Both the position numbers and the translations under genes were made by a program. Below are positions 7,626 to 14,757 of a stretch of DNA of 25,869 bases, in pieces. The DNA is from CAZCWM01 sp964622625 (GTDB lineage: Bacteria > Planctomycetota > Phycisphaerae > Phycisphaerales > Phycisphaeraceae), in contig CAZUUQ010000036.1 of the NCBI GenBank assembly GCA_964622625.1, positions 1-25,869 on the forward strand, written 5' to 3'. Position 1 is the stretch's first letter; each line of letters begins with the position of its first letter. Under the pieces are notes generated by a model. The model saw nothing but the letters and a program-made list of their open reading frames with translations, made no database searches and had not been told where the DNA came from.

Positions 7626-8099
7626 ATGCCTGAGACGCAGACTCCGCAAACGCCCGTCATCGACAAGCCGGCGGCCACGCCAGCCGCCATCGCGCCTGCG
7701 TCGCCCGACAAGGGCGGCTTCATATGGGGCACCGGCCGCCGCAAGAGTGCTGTGGCCCGCGTGCGCATCCGGCCCGGCAGCGGCCAGTTCAAGGTCAACA
7801 AGCGCGATATCAGGGAATACTTCGTGCACCCGCGAGATGTGGATGACGCCCATGTGGCCCTGCGGCTGACGCAGACAGAAGGCAAACTGGACGTGTTTGT
7901 GAACGTTCGCGGCGGGGGCACGACCGGTCAGGCCGGGGCAGTGCTTCTGGGCCTGGCGCGGGCGATCAAGAAGTACGATCCGACACTCGAGCCGGTCCTG
8001 CGCGACAATGACCTGCTGACGCGCGACCCACGCGAAGTGGAGCGTAAGAAGTACGGCCAGCCCGGCGCCCGTCGCCGCTTCCAGTTCTCCAAGCGCTGA
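7626..8099 (+). CDS. rpsI: 30S ribosomal protein S9
   Basis: The 157-residue protein carries the S9 core from GTGRRKSAVARVRI through GGGTTGQAGAVLLGLARA and DPREVERKKYGQPGARR to the invariant C-terminal QFSKR, whose Lys-Arg end reaches the P-site tRNA. About 30 extra N-terminal residues (rich in Pro, Ala, Thr, Gln) precede the core, so it is longer than the roughly 130-residue family norm. ATG 7626 has AGGA about 10 nt upstream and no later in-frame ATG precedes the core, so the extension appears real. It is co-directional with and close to rplM. The 150 nt after it (8100-8249), up to the convergent secretin gene, show no clear terminator. Confidence 0.97.
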   Translation: MPETQTPQTPVIDKPAATPAAIAPASPDKGGFIWGTGRRKSAVARVRIRPGSGQFKVNKRDIREYFVHPRDVDDAHVALRLTQTEGKLDVFVNVRGGGTTGQAGAVLLGLARAIKKYDPTLEPVLRDNDLLTRDPREVERKKYGQPGARRRFQFSKR

Positions 8100-8249
8100 C
8101 CGCTGGCGCCCGTCGCCCAACAACTCAATTCAGCAGTTCGGGCACCGCCGTCGGCAGGGGGGGCTGGTGCTTCCGCTGTAACATTGCCGCGCCTCGATTT
8201 ACCCAGGCGCCCGCGGCCAGTCCGCCAAGATTTGTGCGGGGCGGCTTTT

Positions 8250-11090
8250 TCAGAACCTCTGGCCGAGATTGTACTGCTCCGGATCACTCAGCAGGCCGGG
8301 ATACAGCTCTTCTTCCATTTCTTCCTGGATGATGATGGTGGGCTTGATGAGGATCAGGAGCGTGCGTTCGTCCTTGATCTCGGTCTCATTGGTGAAGAAG
8401 CGATTGATGATGGGGATCTTGGAAAGGACGGGGACGCCGGCGCGGACCTCGACGTCGGCAACCAGACGCTGGCCGCCCAGCAGGAGGGTGCCGCGGTCGG
8501 GCACATGGACGGTGGTCTTGACCTGGGTGACTTCGAGTTCGGGCAGTTCGAGATCGGCTGTGGCCGTGGCGATGATGTTGCCGTCGTCGTCGGTAAGGAA
8601 GCTGGTCTGCGTCAGCGTGCGGATGCGGGCGAGTCGGCCGAGGCTGGGGCGCAGGGTGAGCGTGACATAGCGACGGTCGGCGCTGACTGTTCCTTCGACG
8701 TCAAGGATGGCGCCGCTGTTGACGACGCTGAGGGTCTGGTCAAAGCCGCCCGTGTCGGCTACGGCATCCAACTCGCTGACGAAGGAAGTCTGTGTGGCGA
8801 CGATGACATAGGCGCGTTGGCCATTGAGGAAGGTAATGCGGGGAGCGGTGAGGGACAACGCGCGGCGGTTTGCCTGCGTGGCGTTGACCACGACGGACAA
8901 CTCCAGGTCGTCCATGTAACCGAAGCTGAAGGACATCGACCGCTGTCGGTCGAGCGTGATCGGGTCGATCAGGGCTTCGGGATCGCTGAATGAGCCGGTG
9001 ATACCGGTGTTCTCAATCGAGCCCTTGTCGGCGATGCTGGCCGAATCTTGGTCGAAACCAATGCCCGTCCACGGACTGGGCAGGTCGTAGGCGATGTCCA
9101 TGTCGATACCCACTTCCTCGAGGAAGTTGTGGTCGACCAGCAGGAAGCGGCCTTCGACATGGATCTGCATGGCGTTGGCCTCGCGAAGCTGGCCGAGCAG
9201 ATCGATCAGAGACCGGTGGTTGTGGGCGGTGGTGCGGACGATGAGATTGCCGTTGAACTCGCGCAGGGAGCTCTGGTCGCCGCCGAGGCCCTGCCATTCA
9301 TCCAGGCGCCCGATGGATTCCTGAATCAGGTCGGTGATGGCCGTGACCAGTTCTTCGCGCGTCGGCAGCTCCTCTTCCTCCTCTGATTCGACGGTAAACC
9401 CCTCTTCAGACTCGAGGATCGAGCTGAGGTCGAACTCGGGGGCGTCGATGAACGAAGGGACGAGCACCAGCAGGTCGCGGATGTCGTAGGTGCGGATCTC
9501 GGTGGCCCGTGTCAGGTTGGACTGGGTCGAGATGGTGACAATGCCGTCGATGATCGAGTACTCGATCGGATCCAGGGGACTGAAAACCGAAACCTGGCCG
9601 AGAATGAGGGTCAGGGCCCGCTGGACGGAGACCTGATCGAGGTCAAGCGTGACGGGCATGTCCGGTTCGACGCCGACTTCAGCCAGCGCCGGCCAGTTGA
9701 CGTAGAAGCTCAGCCCGGTGAGGGCGCGCAGGGATGCAATGACCTGGTCGAAGCGCCGGGCCTCGTACTTGACGGGGACCTGCTGGCGCATCTGGGCCGA
9801 CACGCGGCGGTTGACCTCCGATTCACCGGCTTCGCGATCCAGGGCGCTGAGCCGCCGGGCCGTGAGTACCGGCCAGTCGCTGGGGTAGGTCACCAGATCG
9901 GTGATGGGAACCGTCGCGTCCATGTTCTGCAATCGCAGATCGGCCAGGCCCAGGCCACGTTCGCGTTCGAGCCGGCGGTATTGCACGTAGATGCGGTTGT
10001 CCTCGATGGTCTCTTTCATCAATTGCGTGGCGGGGTTATTGGGATCGAGGAACAGAGCCTGGTCGAGCACCTGGAGGGCCTCGTCGTATTTCAGTTCACG
10101 TTGCAGATCCAGGGCCCTGCGAAGCAGGCGCTGCACTTCGCGGTCGGTCTGCTCCATGGCCTCATCGCGTCGCTGCTCGGCATCCTGGCGGCGCTGCTGA
10201 ATGATTCGCTGCTCCTGTTCGGCCCGGGCCAGTTGTTCACGGTCGGCGATCTCGGCGCCGAGGATGACCGCTTGTTCACGGAGCTGGCGGTACTGATTGA
10301 CCGGAAGAAACCGCTGGCCGCGATCCAGGAGCACCTTGGCCTGAGCCACCTGTTCGCTGGCGGCCGCGAAGTTGCGGGCTTCGAGATGACGGCGGGCTTC
10401 GTTCATGGCCTGGCGGAATTCGGCCACGGTCATGTCCGCGCCCAGGGTGCGGCTGAACTGCTGCTCCTCGATCAGAGACGCCGGGGCCGCCATCTGCTGC
10501 GCCTTGGCGGATGCGGTCGCCAGACCCTGCCGAGCGGCGCGGTTGTCCGGATCCAGCGACAGCGCCTGTTCATACAATTCAACAGCCAGGCGGTGCTGGC
10601 CGTCACGTTCCGCCGCCTGTGCCTCGGCGACTTTCTGCTGCGCGTAAACCACGCGCATGCGGGACAGCAGATCGTCGCGCGGGGCTGTTGCGGGCACGCT
10701 CTCGGTCGAGACGGCGGGGGCGACGGGATCCGGCCCGACCTCGACCGGCAGCACCTGGGCGGTGTCGCTGTGATCGGCATCGCGGACTGGCGAGGCTTCC
10801 GACATGGGCGCCTGCGCCTCAGTGGCGGCGCTGGCGTGCAGGCGGCGGTCGAGGTCCTGCAGCGTCTGGTACAGCAGAACGCGCTGCTCACCGGTGAGCT
10901 GCATCGGATCCACTTGGCGCAGCGTGCTCAAAGCCTGGCTGTAGTTGGCGTCCTGATACAGGGCGATGCCCTGCGTGAACAACTCGAGGTCGGTGATGTC
11001 GCCTTCATCCGCCAACGCGGGAACAGCCGCCATGCAGCACAGCAGAAGGACGAACACGGACCAGAGACGGTGAAAGTGCCGACCGACCAA
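8250..11090 (-). CDS. Secretin-family (GspD/PilQ-like) outer-membrane protein with TPR segments
   Basis: The product is 946 residues with the chosen TTG start. A Sec signal peptide (about 1-27, ending AAVPALA) is followed by TPR-like helical repeats (about 35-61, 162-191, 322-356) and a charged coiled-coil-like stretch (about 275-330). Next come an STN/secretin-N-like domain (about 439-524) and a secretin core (about 655-920) with the signature GVPVLSKIPIINRFF near 885-899. Secretins form gated rings in the outer membrane for type II/III secretion or pili. TTG 11090 is preferred because AAGGAG lies 8 nt upstream and it places the signal peptide at the very N-terminus. An in-frame GTG at 11198 (GGAG 7 nt upstream) would put 36 extra residues before it. 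An acidic run (SEEEEE) interrupts the N-domain region. No other secretion genes are adjacent, so the transported substrate is unknown. Confidence 0.85.
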   Translation of the reverse strand: MVGRHFHRLWSVFVLLLCCMAAVPALADEGDITDLELFTQGIALYQDANYSQALSTLRQVDPMQLTGEQRVLLYQTLQDLDRRLHASAATEAQAPMSEASPVRDADHSDTAQVLPVEVGPDPVAPAVSTESVPATAPRDDLLSRMRVVYAQQKVAEAQAAERDGQHRLAVELYEQALSLDPDNRAARQGLATASAKAQQMAAPASLIEEQQFSRTLGADMTVAEFRQAMNEARRHLEARNFAAASEQVAQAKVLLDRGQRFLPVNQYRQLREQAVILGAEIADREQLARAEQEQRIIQQRRQDAEQRRDEAMEQTDREVQRLLRRALDLQRELKYDEALQVLDQALFLDPNNPATQLMKETIEDNRIYVQYRRLERERGLGLADLRLQNMDATVPITDLVTYPSDWPVLTARRLSALDREAGESEVNRRVSAQMRQQVPVKYEARRFDQVIASLRALTGLSFYVNWPALAEVGVEPDMPVTLDLDQVSVQRALTLILGQVSVFSPLDPIEYSIIDGIVTISTQSNLTRATEIRTYDIRDLLVLVPSFIDAPEFDLSSILESEEGFTVESEEEEELPTREELVTAITDLIQESIGRLDEWQGLGGDQSSLREFNGNLIVRTTAHNHRSLIDLLGQLREANAMQIHVEGRFLLVDHNFLEEVGIDMDIAYDLPSPWTGIGFDQDSASIADKGSIENTGITGSFSDPEALIDPITLDRQRSMSFSFGYMDDLELSVVVNATQANRRALSLTAPRITFLNGQRAYVIVATQTSFVSELDAVADTGGFDQTLSVVNSGAILDVEGTVSADRRYVTLTLRPSLGRLARIRTLTQTSFLTDDDGNIIATATADLELPELEVTQVKTTVHVPDRGTLLLGGQRLVADVEVRAGVPVLSKIPIINRFFTNETEIKDERTLLILIKPTIIIQEEMEEELYPGLLSDPEQYNLGQRF

Positions 11091-11158
11091 GGGAACATCT
11101 CCTTCGCTGTGGGTGTTCGGAATCGGGTCGTTGCGGGGCCGACGCCGGCCGGCAGCGT

Positions 11159-11270
11159 GCTGTACGTCGATAGTGGGGCTTGGCCCCACTGTCGACACCG
11201 GTGCGCTCCGGGGTCCGAAGGAGCCAGCGGCTCGGCGGCAATCGCATGAGCGCTGTACTCCAAGCTGTAC
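11159..11270. repeat. Three GCTGTAC boxes upstream of the secretin gene
   Basis: GCTGTAC occurs on the plus strand at 11159-11165, 11252-11258 and 11264-11270. The last two are direct repeats with a 12-bp period. The first and last share the longer GCTGTACGT. They lie within the 316-nt gap between the secretin and SDR genes, and the paired copies fall at the expected transcription start of the secretin promoter candidate. This pattern suggests an operator, but no regulator is known. Confidence 0.45.
11166..11196. promoter_or_regulatory. Strong inverted repeat (hairpin) in the secretin leader
   Basis: GTCGA-T-AGTGGGGC is mirrored by GCCCCACT-G-TCGAC around a 3-nt loop, giving a 14-bp stem with one wobble (plus strand) or one mismatch (minus strand). 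There is no T-run, so it is not a typical terminator. It lies between the likely secretin promoter and its TTG start, directly beside one GCTGTAC box. It could be a protein-binding palindrome or an RNA leader structure. Confidence 0.5.
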
Positions 11271-11273
11271 GTT

Positions 11274-11302
11274 AGTCTAAAAGTCGCAGCGATCCGCTGC
11301 AA
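11274..11302 (-). promoter_or_regulatory. Weak candidate promoter for the secretin gene
   Basis: Minus-strand TTGCAG (11302-11297) and TAGACT (11279-11274) are 17 nt apart. Both hexamers match only 3/6. A GCAGCG/CGCTGC hairpin (11286-11300) overlaps the spacer and -35. Support comes mainly from the position: two GCTGTAC boxes lie right at the predicted start. The rest of the 316-nt gap 11091-11406 shows no further gene and no good plus-strand promoter for the SDR gene. Confidence 0.22.
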
Positions 11303-11406
11303 GTAGCCGCCTCGCTTAGAATCCCAGGTCTGCCGACGGCGATTGGGGCTGGCATGACCAGGGGCAGCCGGCTTGGGCCACCTGGAAATCGGCAAGGATG
11401 TGGACC

Positions 11407-12297
11407 ATGGCCATGCGGATCATCGTGACGGGGGCGGCGGGCAAGCTCGGTGGGCCCACGTGCCGGCATCTGACGGCGGAGGGCTTCGATGTGCTGGGTC
11501 TGGACCGCGACGCCGCCGGTGGGGGCGGCACAGTGCGGATGGAGGCGGTCGATCTGCTGACGGCCGACGATCTGGCCGATCGGCTGGCCGGGGCCGATGG
11601 TGTCGTGCATCTGGCCAACCACCCGTCGCTGGCTGGCCGCGAGCATGAGGCGGTGCGCATTTTCAGCGAAAACATGCGGATGAACATGGTGGTCTTTCAC
11701 GCAGCGGCGGCGGCCCATGTGCCGCGGGTGGTGTTCGCCAGCTCGGTCCAGGTGATCGGCGGCTGGCGCACCTGCCGCCAGCCTGAGGCCCACCCGCCGC
11801 TGGCATACCTGCCGGCCGACGGCAACCTGCCGGCCAATCCCGGCAACGTCTACGCGCTGAGTAAGCATTTCGGCGAGCAGATGCTCGACCACCTGTCGCG
11901 ACGGGCCGGCCTGTCGGCAGTGGCGTTGCGACTGCCGTGGCTGGTGGATGCCGAGAGTCTGGGCGAGTTGTTGCGCCACCGGCCGCGGGAGATCCGCTGG
12001 TGGCAGACACTCGACGAGGCCTTCGCATTTCTGCGTTACGAGGATGCGGCCAGTCTGATCGCGGCCATTTTGCGCAGCGACCTGCCCGGCTTCCGCGTCT
12101 ACTTTCCCGCGGCCGGCGACCCGTACGTCGACGTGGACGCGGCTGATCTGATCCGCCGCTGGTATGCGGGCGTCGAACTGCGTCGGCCTCTGGAGCAGAT
12201 CGATCGGCTGGTGGACATCGAGGCGATCGCGCGCGAGACAGGCTGGCGGCCGCAGCTCGACCGGCTGGCGCAGGCGGCCACGCTTACCGGCGTCTGA
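11407..12297 (+). CDS. NAD-dependent epimerase/dehydratase (extended SDR)
   Basis: The 296-residue protein has an N-terminal Rossmann fold with TGAAGKLG at residues 8-15, an active-site Ser in FASSVQVIGG (about 112-113) and Tyr149/Lys153 in NVYALSKHFGEQM, the extended-SDR catalytic set. Such enzymes act on nucleotide sugars or related substrates (epimerases, dehydratases, reductases). RYEDAA in the C-terminal half and the overall length fit an NAD(P)-binding GalE-like member. The substrate cannot be read from the sequence. ATG 11407 is chosen over 11398 and 11413 because AAGGA lies 8 nt upstream. It stands alone between the divergent secretin gene and the convergent DUF11 gene, so context adds little. 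Confidence 0.82.
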   Translation: MAMRIIVTGAAGKLGGPTCRHLTAEGFDVLGLDRDAAGGGGTVRMEAVDLLTADDLADRLAGADGVVHLANHPSLAGREHEAVRIFSENMRMNMVVFHAAAAAHVPRVVFASSVQVIGGWRTCRQPEAHPPLAYLPADGNLPANPGNVYALSKHFGEQMLDHLSRRAGLSAVALRLPWLVDAESLGELLRHRPREIRWWQTLDEAFAFLRYEDAASLIAAILRSDLPGFRVYFPAAGDPYVDVDAADLIRRWYAGVELRRPLEQIDRLVDIEAIARETGWRPQLDRLAQAATLTGV

Positions 12298-12331
12298 TCC
12301 TGCGTCGCCCCCATCCGCACACGCCGGAGGC

Positions 12332-12364
12332 AAAAAACAGGCGCGGCCGCGGGGCCGCGCCTGT
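12332..12364 (-). terminator. Intrinsic terminator of the DUF11 lipoprotein gene
   Basis: A perfect 12-bp inverted repeat (ACAGGCGCGGCC / GGCCGCGCCTGT, loop of 4 nt) is followed on the minus strand by a T6 run (12337-12332). It lies 38 nt past the stop of the minus-strand gene 12402-13952. It is the clearest rho-independent terminator in the window. On the plus strand the same stem lies 39 nt after the SDR stop but lacks a T-run, so it may work mainly one way. Confidence 0.9.
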
Positions 12365-12401
12365 GGCTGTTCTGTCGAGATGGTTCAAGCGGACGTAGCG
12401 A

Positions 12402-13952
12402 TCATTCGTACGCGTACGTCGATTCGGTCTCCATGACCGGCCGCTGAAGCTCATCGGTGTTCATATTGACCGTGAAGCGCGTGTCGCCGGCCTCGGTCGC
12501 ACGCAGCAGCACCTGCCAGGTCGCCTTCTGCCCCACGGCAAGGCTTGCCAGAGGCTGGAAGGTGACCTTGCGGCCGGACGCCGACCCCGCGGTGATGCCG
12601 GATGACGAGATATACTCAAAATTGTCCTCGAACTCGGCGGCAATCCTGACGTTCGTAGCTGGAGCCGAGCCCTGGTTGGTCACGGTGATGACATAGGTCT
12701 GCTGGTTGCCGATACGCACGGGGTCGGTCAGGTCCACGACCTCAAGCAGCACCGCGGGGATGCCCAGGTATTCTGTGCGGACGTTGGCGGAGACGGCCTC
12801 GGCGCAGTAGGCGCGGGCGGTGGCCACGCCGCGCACGTTCGCCGCTGTCGAACCGCTGTAGACCAGCCGGCCACGGAAACTGGCGTTGGGCTGGAGGGTG
12901 CCGAGGTTGTAGGTTACGCGGCCGGGTGTCTGGGTGGCGCCTTCGGTGGCCTGGACCAGTTGCACTGGTCCGTCCACGCCGATTTCGAGGGTGGCGTCGC
13001 GGGCCGCGCCGTTGCCGGTGTTGGTGACCACGACGTCATACTCGGCCGATGTGCCGATGTAGAGTCGTTCGGAGCCGGTGAAGTTGACCGCCAGCCTGGG
13101 CTCGCGGACGACGGTGCGGACCTCCGCGGCGGAGGCGGTCAGCCTGCCGGCCGCGGCCTTGGCGGCGCTGGCGAACGTGCCGGCCTGGGCGGCCTTGACT
13201 TTGACCTCAAACGCGCGGCTCTGGCCGGCATCGAGCTTGTCGACGTCGAAGCTCACCATCTGCTTGCCGTCGAGCGTCGTCAGGCCGTTGGCAAGCTGGT
13301 CGGTTACGGTTACGCCCGTGACCGAGCCGCTGCCACTGTTGCTGACGGTGTAGCGGTAGACGATCTCATCGCAGCGCAGAACCTCGGCCGGGCCGGTCTT
13401 CACGATCTGGATTTCCGGTTGAACGACCAGGGTCGAGGCGCAAAGCATCGACATGTAACTCACCGAGGTGCAGCAGGAGATGGTGCCTTCGCTCTCGGCG
13501 GCGCCGCTGACCTCGACGGTCTTGCTTTCGCCTGGCTTGAGGGCGCCCAGGTCCCAACTCAGCGTGCCGTCACCCGCGCGGCGAGCCTGCGGCGTCGAGG
13601 AGGCGAGCTTGAAGTTGTCGCCGGGCAGATCGGACAGGGTGACGCTGCTGAGGGTCTGATCGGTGAGGTTCGTGGCTTTGATCACGTAGGTGAACGCTTC
13701 ACCGACGCGGACTTCACCTGGCAGGCCTTTCTCGATGCCGACCACGCTGGTGCGGGCATCACCGGTGGGATAGGCCATGGACGTCCATGTGCGCCCGTCC
13801 CGGTACGACCCCGGCCAGGTACCCTTCTTGACCGGCTCGGCCGATGCCGTTGTGGTGGCATCCCCCTTGTCCTTCCTGTGATAGCTGCAACCGGTGGCCA
13901 GCAGCATTACAGCAGACGCCAGTACGAGACCCAGAACACACAGACGTTTCAT
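12402..13952 (-). CDS. DUF11-repeat lipoprotein, OmcB-like
   Basis: The 516-residue protein begins with a lipoprotein signal (positive start, hydrophobic core, lipobox LATGC with lipid-bearing Cys22). It then has four DUF11/Ig-like beta repeats at about 76-155, 180-270, 287-375 and 400-490. Each shows a recurring VGxxxTYxxxxTNxG type core, for example YVIKATNLTD, YRYTVSNSGSG, YDVVVTNTGNG and YVITVTNQGSA. Chlamydial OmcB, a cysteine-rich envelope protein, uses the same repeat type. Here only a few cysteines occur after the lipobox (CC at 160-161, then 171, 194 and 383). An envelope structural or surface role is inferred. The gene forms a single-gene unit with its own promoter, leader hairpin and terminator. 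The ribosome-binding site is AGGGGG about 6 nt before the ATG. Confidence 0.82.
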   Translation of the reverse strand: MKRLCVLGLVLASAVMLLATGCSYHRKDKGDATTTASAEPVKKGTWPGSYRDGRTWTSMAYPTGDARTSVVGIEKGLPGEVRVGEAFTYVIKATNLTDQTLSSVTLSDLPGDNFKLASSTPQARRAGDGTLSWDLGALKPGESKTVEVSGAAESEGTISCCTSVSYMSMLCASTLVVQPEIQIVKTGPAEVLRCDEIVYRYTVSNSGSGSVTGVTVTDQLANGLTTLDGKQMVSFDVDKLDAGQSRAFEVKVKAAQAGTFASAAKAAAGRLTASAAEVRTVVREPRLAVNFTGSERLYIGTSAEYDVVVTNTGNGAARDATLEIGVDGPVQLVQATEGATQTPGRVTYNLGTLQPNASFRGRLVYSGSTAANVRGVATARAYCAEAVSANVRTEYLGIPAVLLEVVDLTDPVRIGNQQTYVITVTNQGSAPATNVRIAAEFEDNFEYISSSGITAGSASGRKVTFQPLASLAVGQKATWQVLLRATEAGDTRFTVNMNTDELQRPVMETESTYAYE

Positions 13953-13974
13953 GGCGGACCCCCTGATTAAGATA

Positions 13975-13995
13975 TAGAGTTGTTCACGAACTCTA
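13975..13995 (-). promoter_or_regulatory. Leader hairpin of the DUF11 lipoprotein gene
   Basis: TAGAGTT and AACTCTA form a perfect 7-bp stem around a 7-nt loop, about 22 nt upstream of the start codon and just before the ribosome-binding site. It could protect the mRNA 5' end or modulate translation. There is no T-run. Confidence 0.4.
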
Positions 13996-14035
13996 AAGAC
14001 GACAGGTTCATCGAAAACTGTACGATGACAATTGC

Positions 14036-14064
14036 ACCATATCCATACACAATGGGCAAGTCAA
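14036..14064 (-). promoter_or_regulatory. Promoter of the DUF11 lipoprotein gene
   Basis: Minus-strand TTGACT (14064-14059) and TATGGT (14041-14036) are exactly 17 nt apart (5/6 and 4/6 matches). The predicted start near 14029 gives a leader of about 75 nt containing the hairpin at 13975-13995. The 328-nt gap 13953-14280 thus holds this promoter and the divergent rpsU promoter, with no further gene seen. Confidence 0.55.
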
Positions 14065-14204
14065 TGGTCAAGGCGATTTGTCCACGCATATGCCATATCC
14101 CGGTTCGGCACTGATGTGGGGACGATCCGGCAGGGCCCCAGAGGGTTTGATTTGCCGATTTGCGGCATGATCGTTCGGTGGCCGACGGGGTTGCTGTGTG
14201 CGCC

Positions 14205-14233
14205 TTGCCTTCGCCACGGGCATCGCGCATAAT
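14205..14233 (+). promoter_or_regulatory. Promoter of rpsU
   Basis: TTGCCT (14205-14210) and CATAAT (14228-14233) are 17 nt apart, matching the sigma-70 consensus 4/6 and 5/6. Transcription would start near 14240, leaving about 40 nt of leader that contains a 6-bp hairpin (GCCCGC at 14243, GCGGGC ending 14258) just before the ribosome-binding site. Confidence 0.55.
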
Positions 14234-14242
14234 GTGTGGCTC

Positions 14243-14258
14243 GCCCGCAGAGGCGGGC
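14243..14258 (+). promoter_or_regulatory. Small hairpin in the rpsU leader
   Basis: GCCCGC and GCGGGC pair around an AGAG loop and would lie at the very 5' end of the rpsU mRNA, upstream of GAGGAA. It may stabilise the message; an autoregulatory role is only possible. Confidence 0.3.
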
Positions 14259-14280
14259 ATCAGCCCCGAGGAACGACGGC

Positions 14281-14496
14281 ATGGCCATTCGAATCAAGGC
14301 GCGCAGTGGTGAGTCGGCAGAGCAGATCCTTCGCCGCTTCAAGAAGATGTGTGAGAAGGAAGGTCTGACCAAGGACATGAAGCGTCAGGCCTATTTCGAG
14401 AAGCCCTCGGAGCGCCGCCGCCGGGCCCAGCGCAAGATGGTCAAGCGCGCCACCCAAGGGCCGACGATTCGCCCGCGACGTACACAGGGCCCGTAA
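14281..14496 (+). CDS. rpsU: 30S ribosomal protein S21
   Basis: The 71-residue, strongly basic protein matches S21: an N-terminal beta segment (AIRIKARSGESAEQILRRF), a CEKEGLTKDMK turn and a C-terminal Arg/Lys helix (KPSERRRRAQRKMVKRA). S21 sits near the anti-Shine-Dalgarno end of 16S rRNA and helps initiation. ATG 14281 has GAGGAA 7 nt upstream. It is a single-gene unit here, without the dnaG or gatB-like neighbours found in some bacteria. The C-terminal PTIRPRRTQGP tail is slightly longer than in E. coli. Confidence 0.95.
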   Translation: MAIRIKARSGESAEQILRRFKKMCEKEGLTKDMKRQAYFEKPSERRRRAQRKMVKRATQGPTIRPRRTQGP

Positions 14497-14615
14497 CCCT
14501 CCGTGTCCGCCCGATCAAGCTGGTATCGCCCGGGGATTTAGCCTGTCGCGGCAGCCAGGGGTGAAGGCCCACTTTTCTACATATGTGGATAAAGCCACGC
14601 CTAATGCGGCTGTCT

Positions 14616-14645
14616 TTGTCCTTATACCACGCCGATCGCTAACAT
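14616..14645 (+). promoter_or_regulatory. Candidate promoter of hppA
   Basis: TTGTCC (14616-14621) and TAACAT (14640-14645) are 18 nt apart, each matching 4/6 of the consensus, with about 105 nt of leader before the hppA ATG. The stretch 14497-14615 after rpsU shows short imperfect stems but no convincing terminator. Confidence 0.35.
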
Positions 14646-14757
14646 GGCCCGCCAAGAGCCCCGGCTGTGGGCCAGGATTCGCGGTGCAACGGCCCCCGAT
14701 CCGATGTTGATAGGCACGGGTTCACCGGTTATCTGAATTGCAAAGGAGCTTGTCTCG

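Noticed and set aside
9981..11249. A 422-codon plus-strand frame opposite the secretin N-terminal half
   Set aside because: The minus strand encodes a signal peptide, TPR repeats and a secretin in a continuous frame; the plus-strand product has no motif and no ribosome-binding site.
11272..12333. A 353-codon minus-strand frame opposite the SDR gene
   Set aside because: The plus strand has the TGxxGxxG and YxxxK motifs of an SDR. The minus product is His/Gln/Arg-rich and motif-free.
14521..14640. Possible structured RNA or riboswitch in the leader between rpsU and hppA
   Set aside because: Only short stems (for example GTGG with CCAC near 14585) could be formed by eye, and no known riboswitch core motif was recognised.
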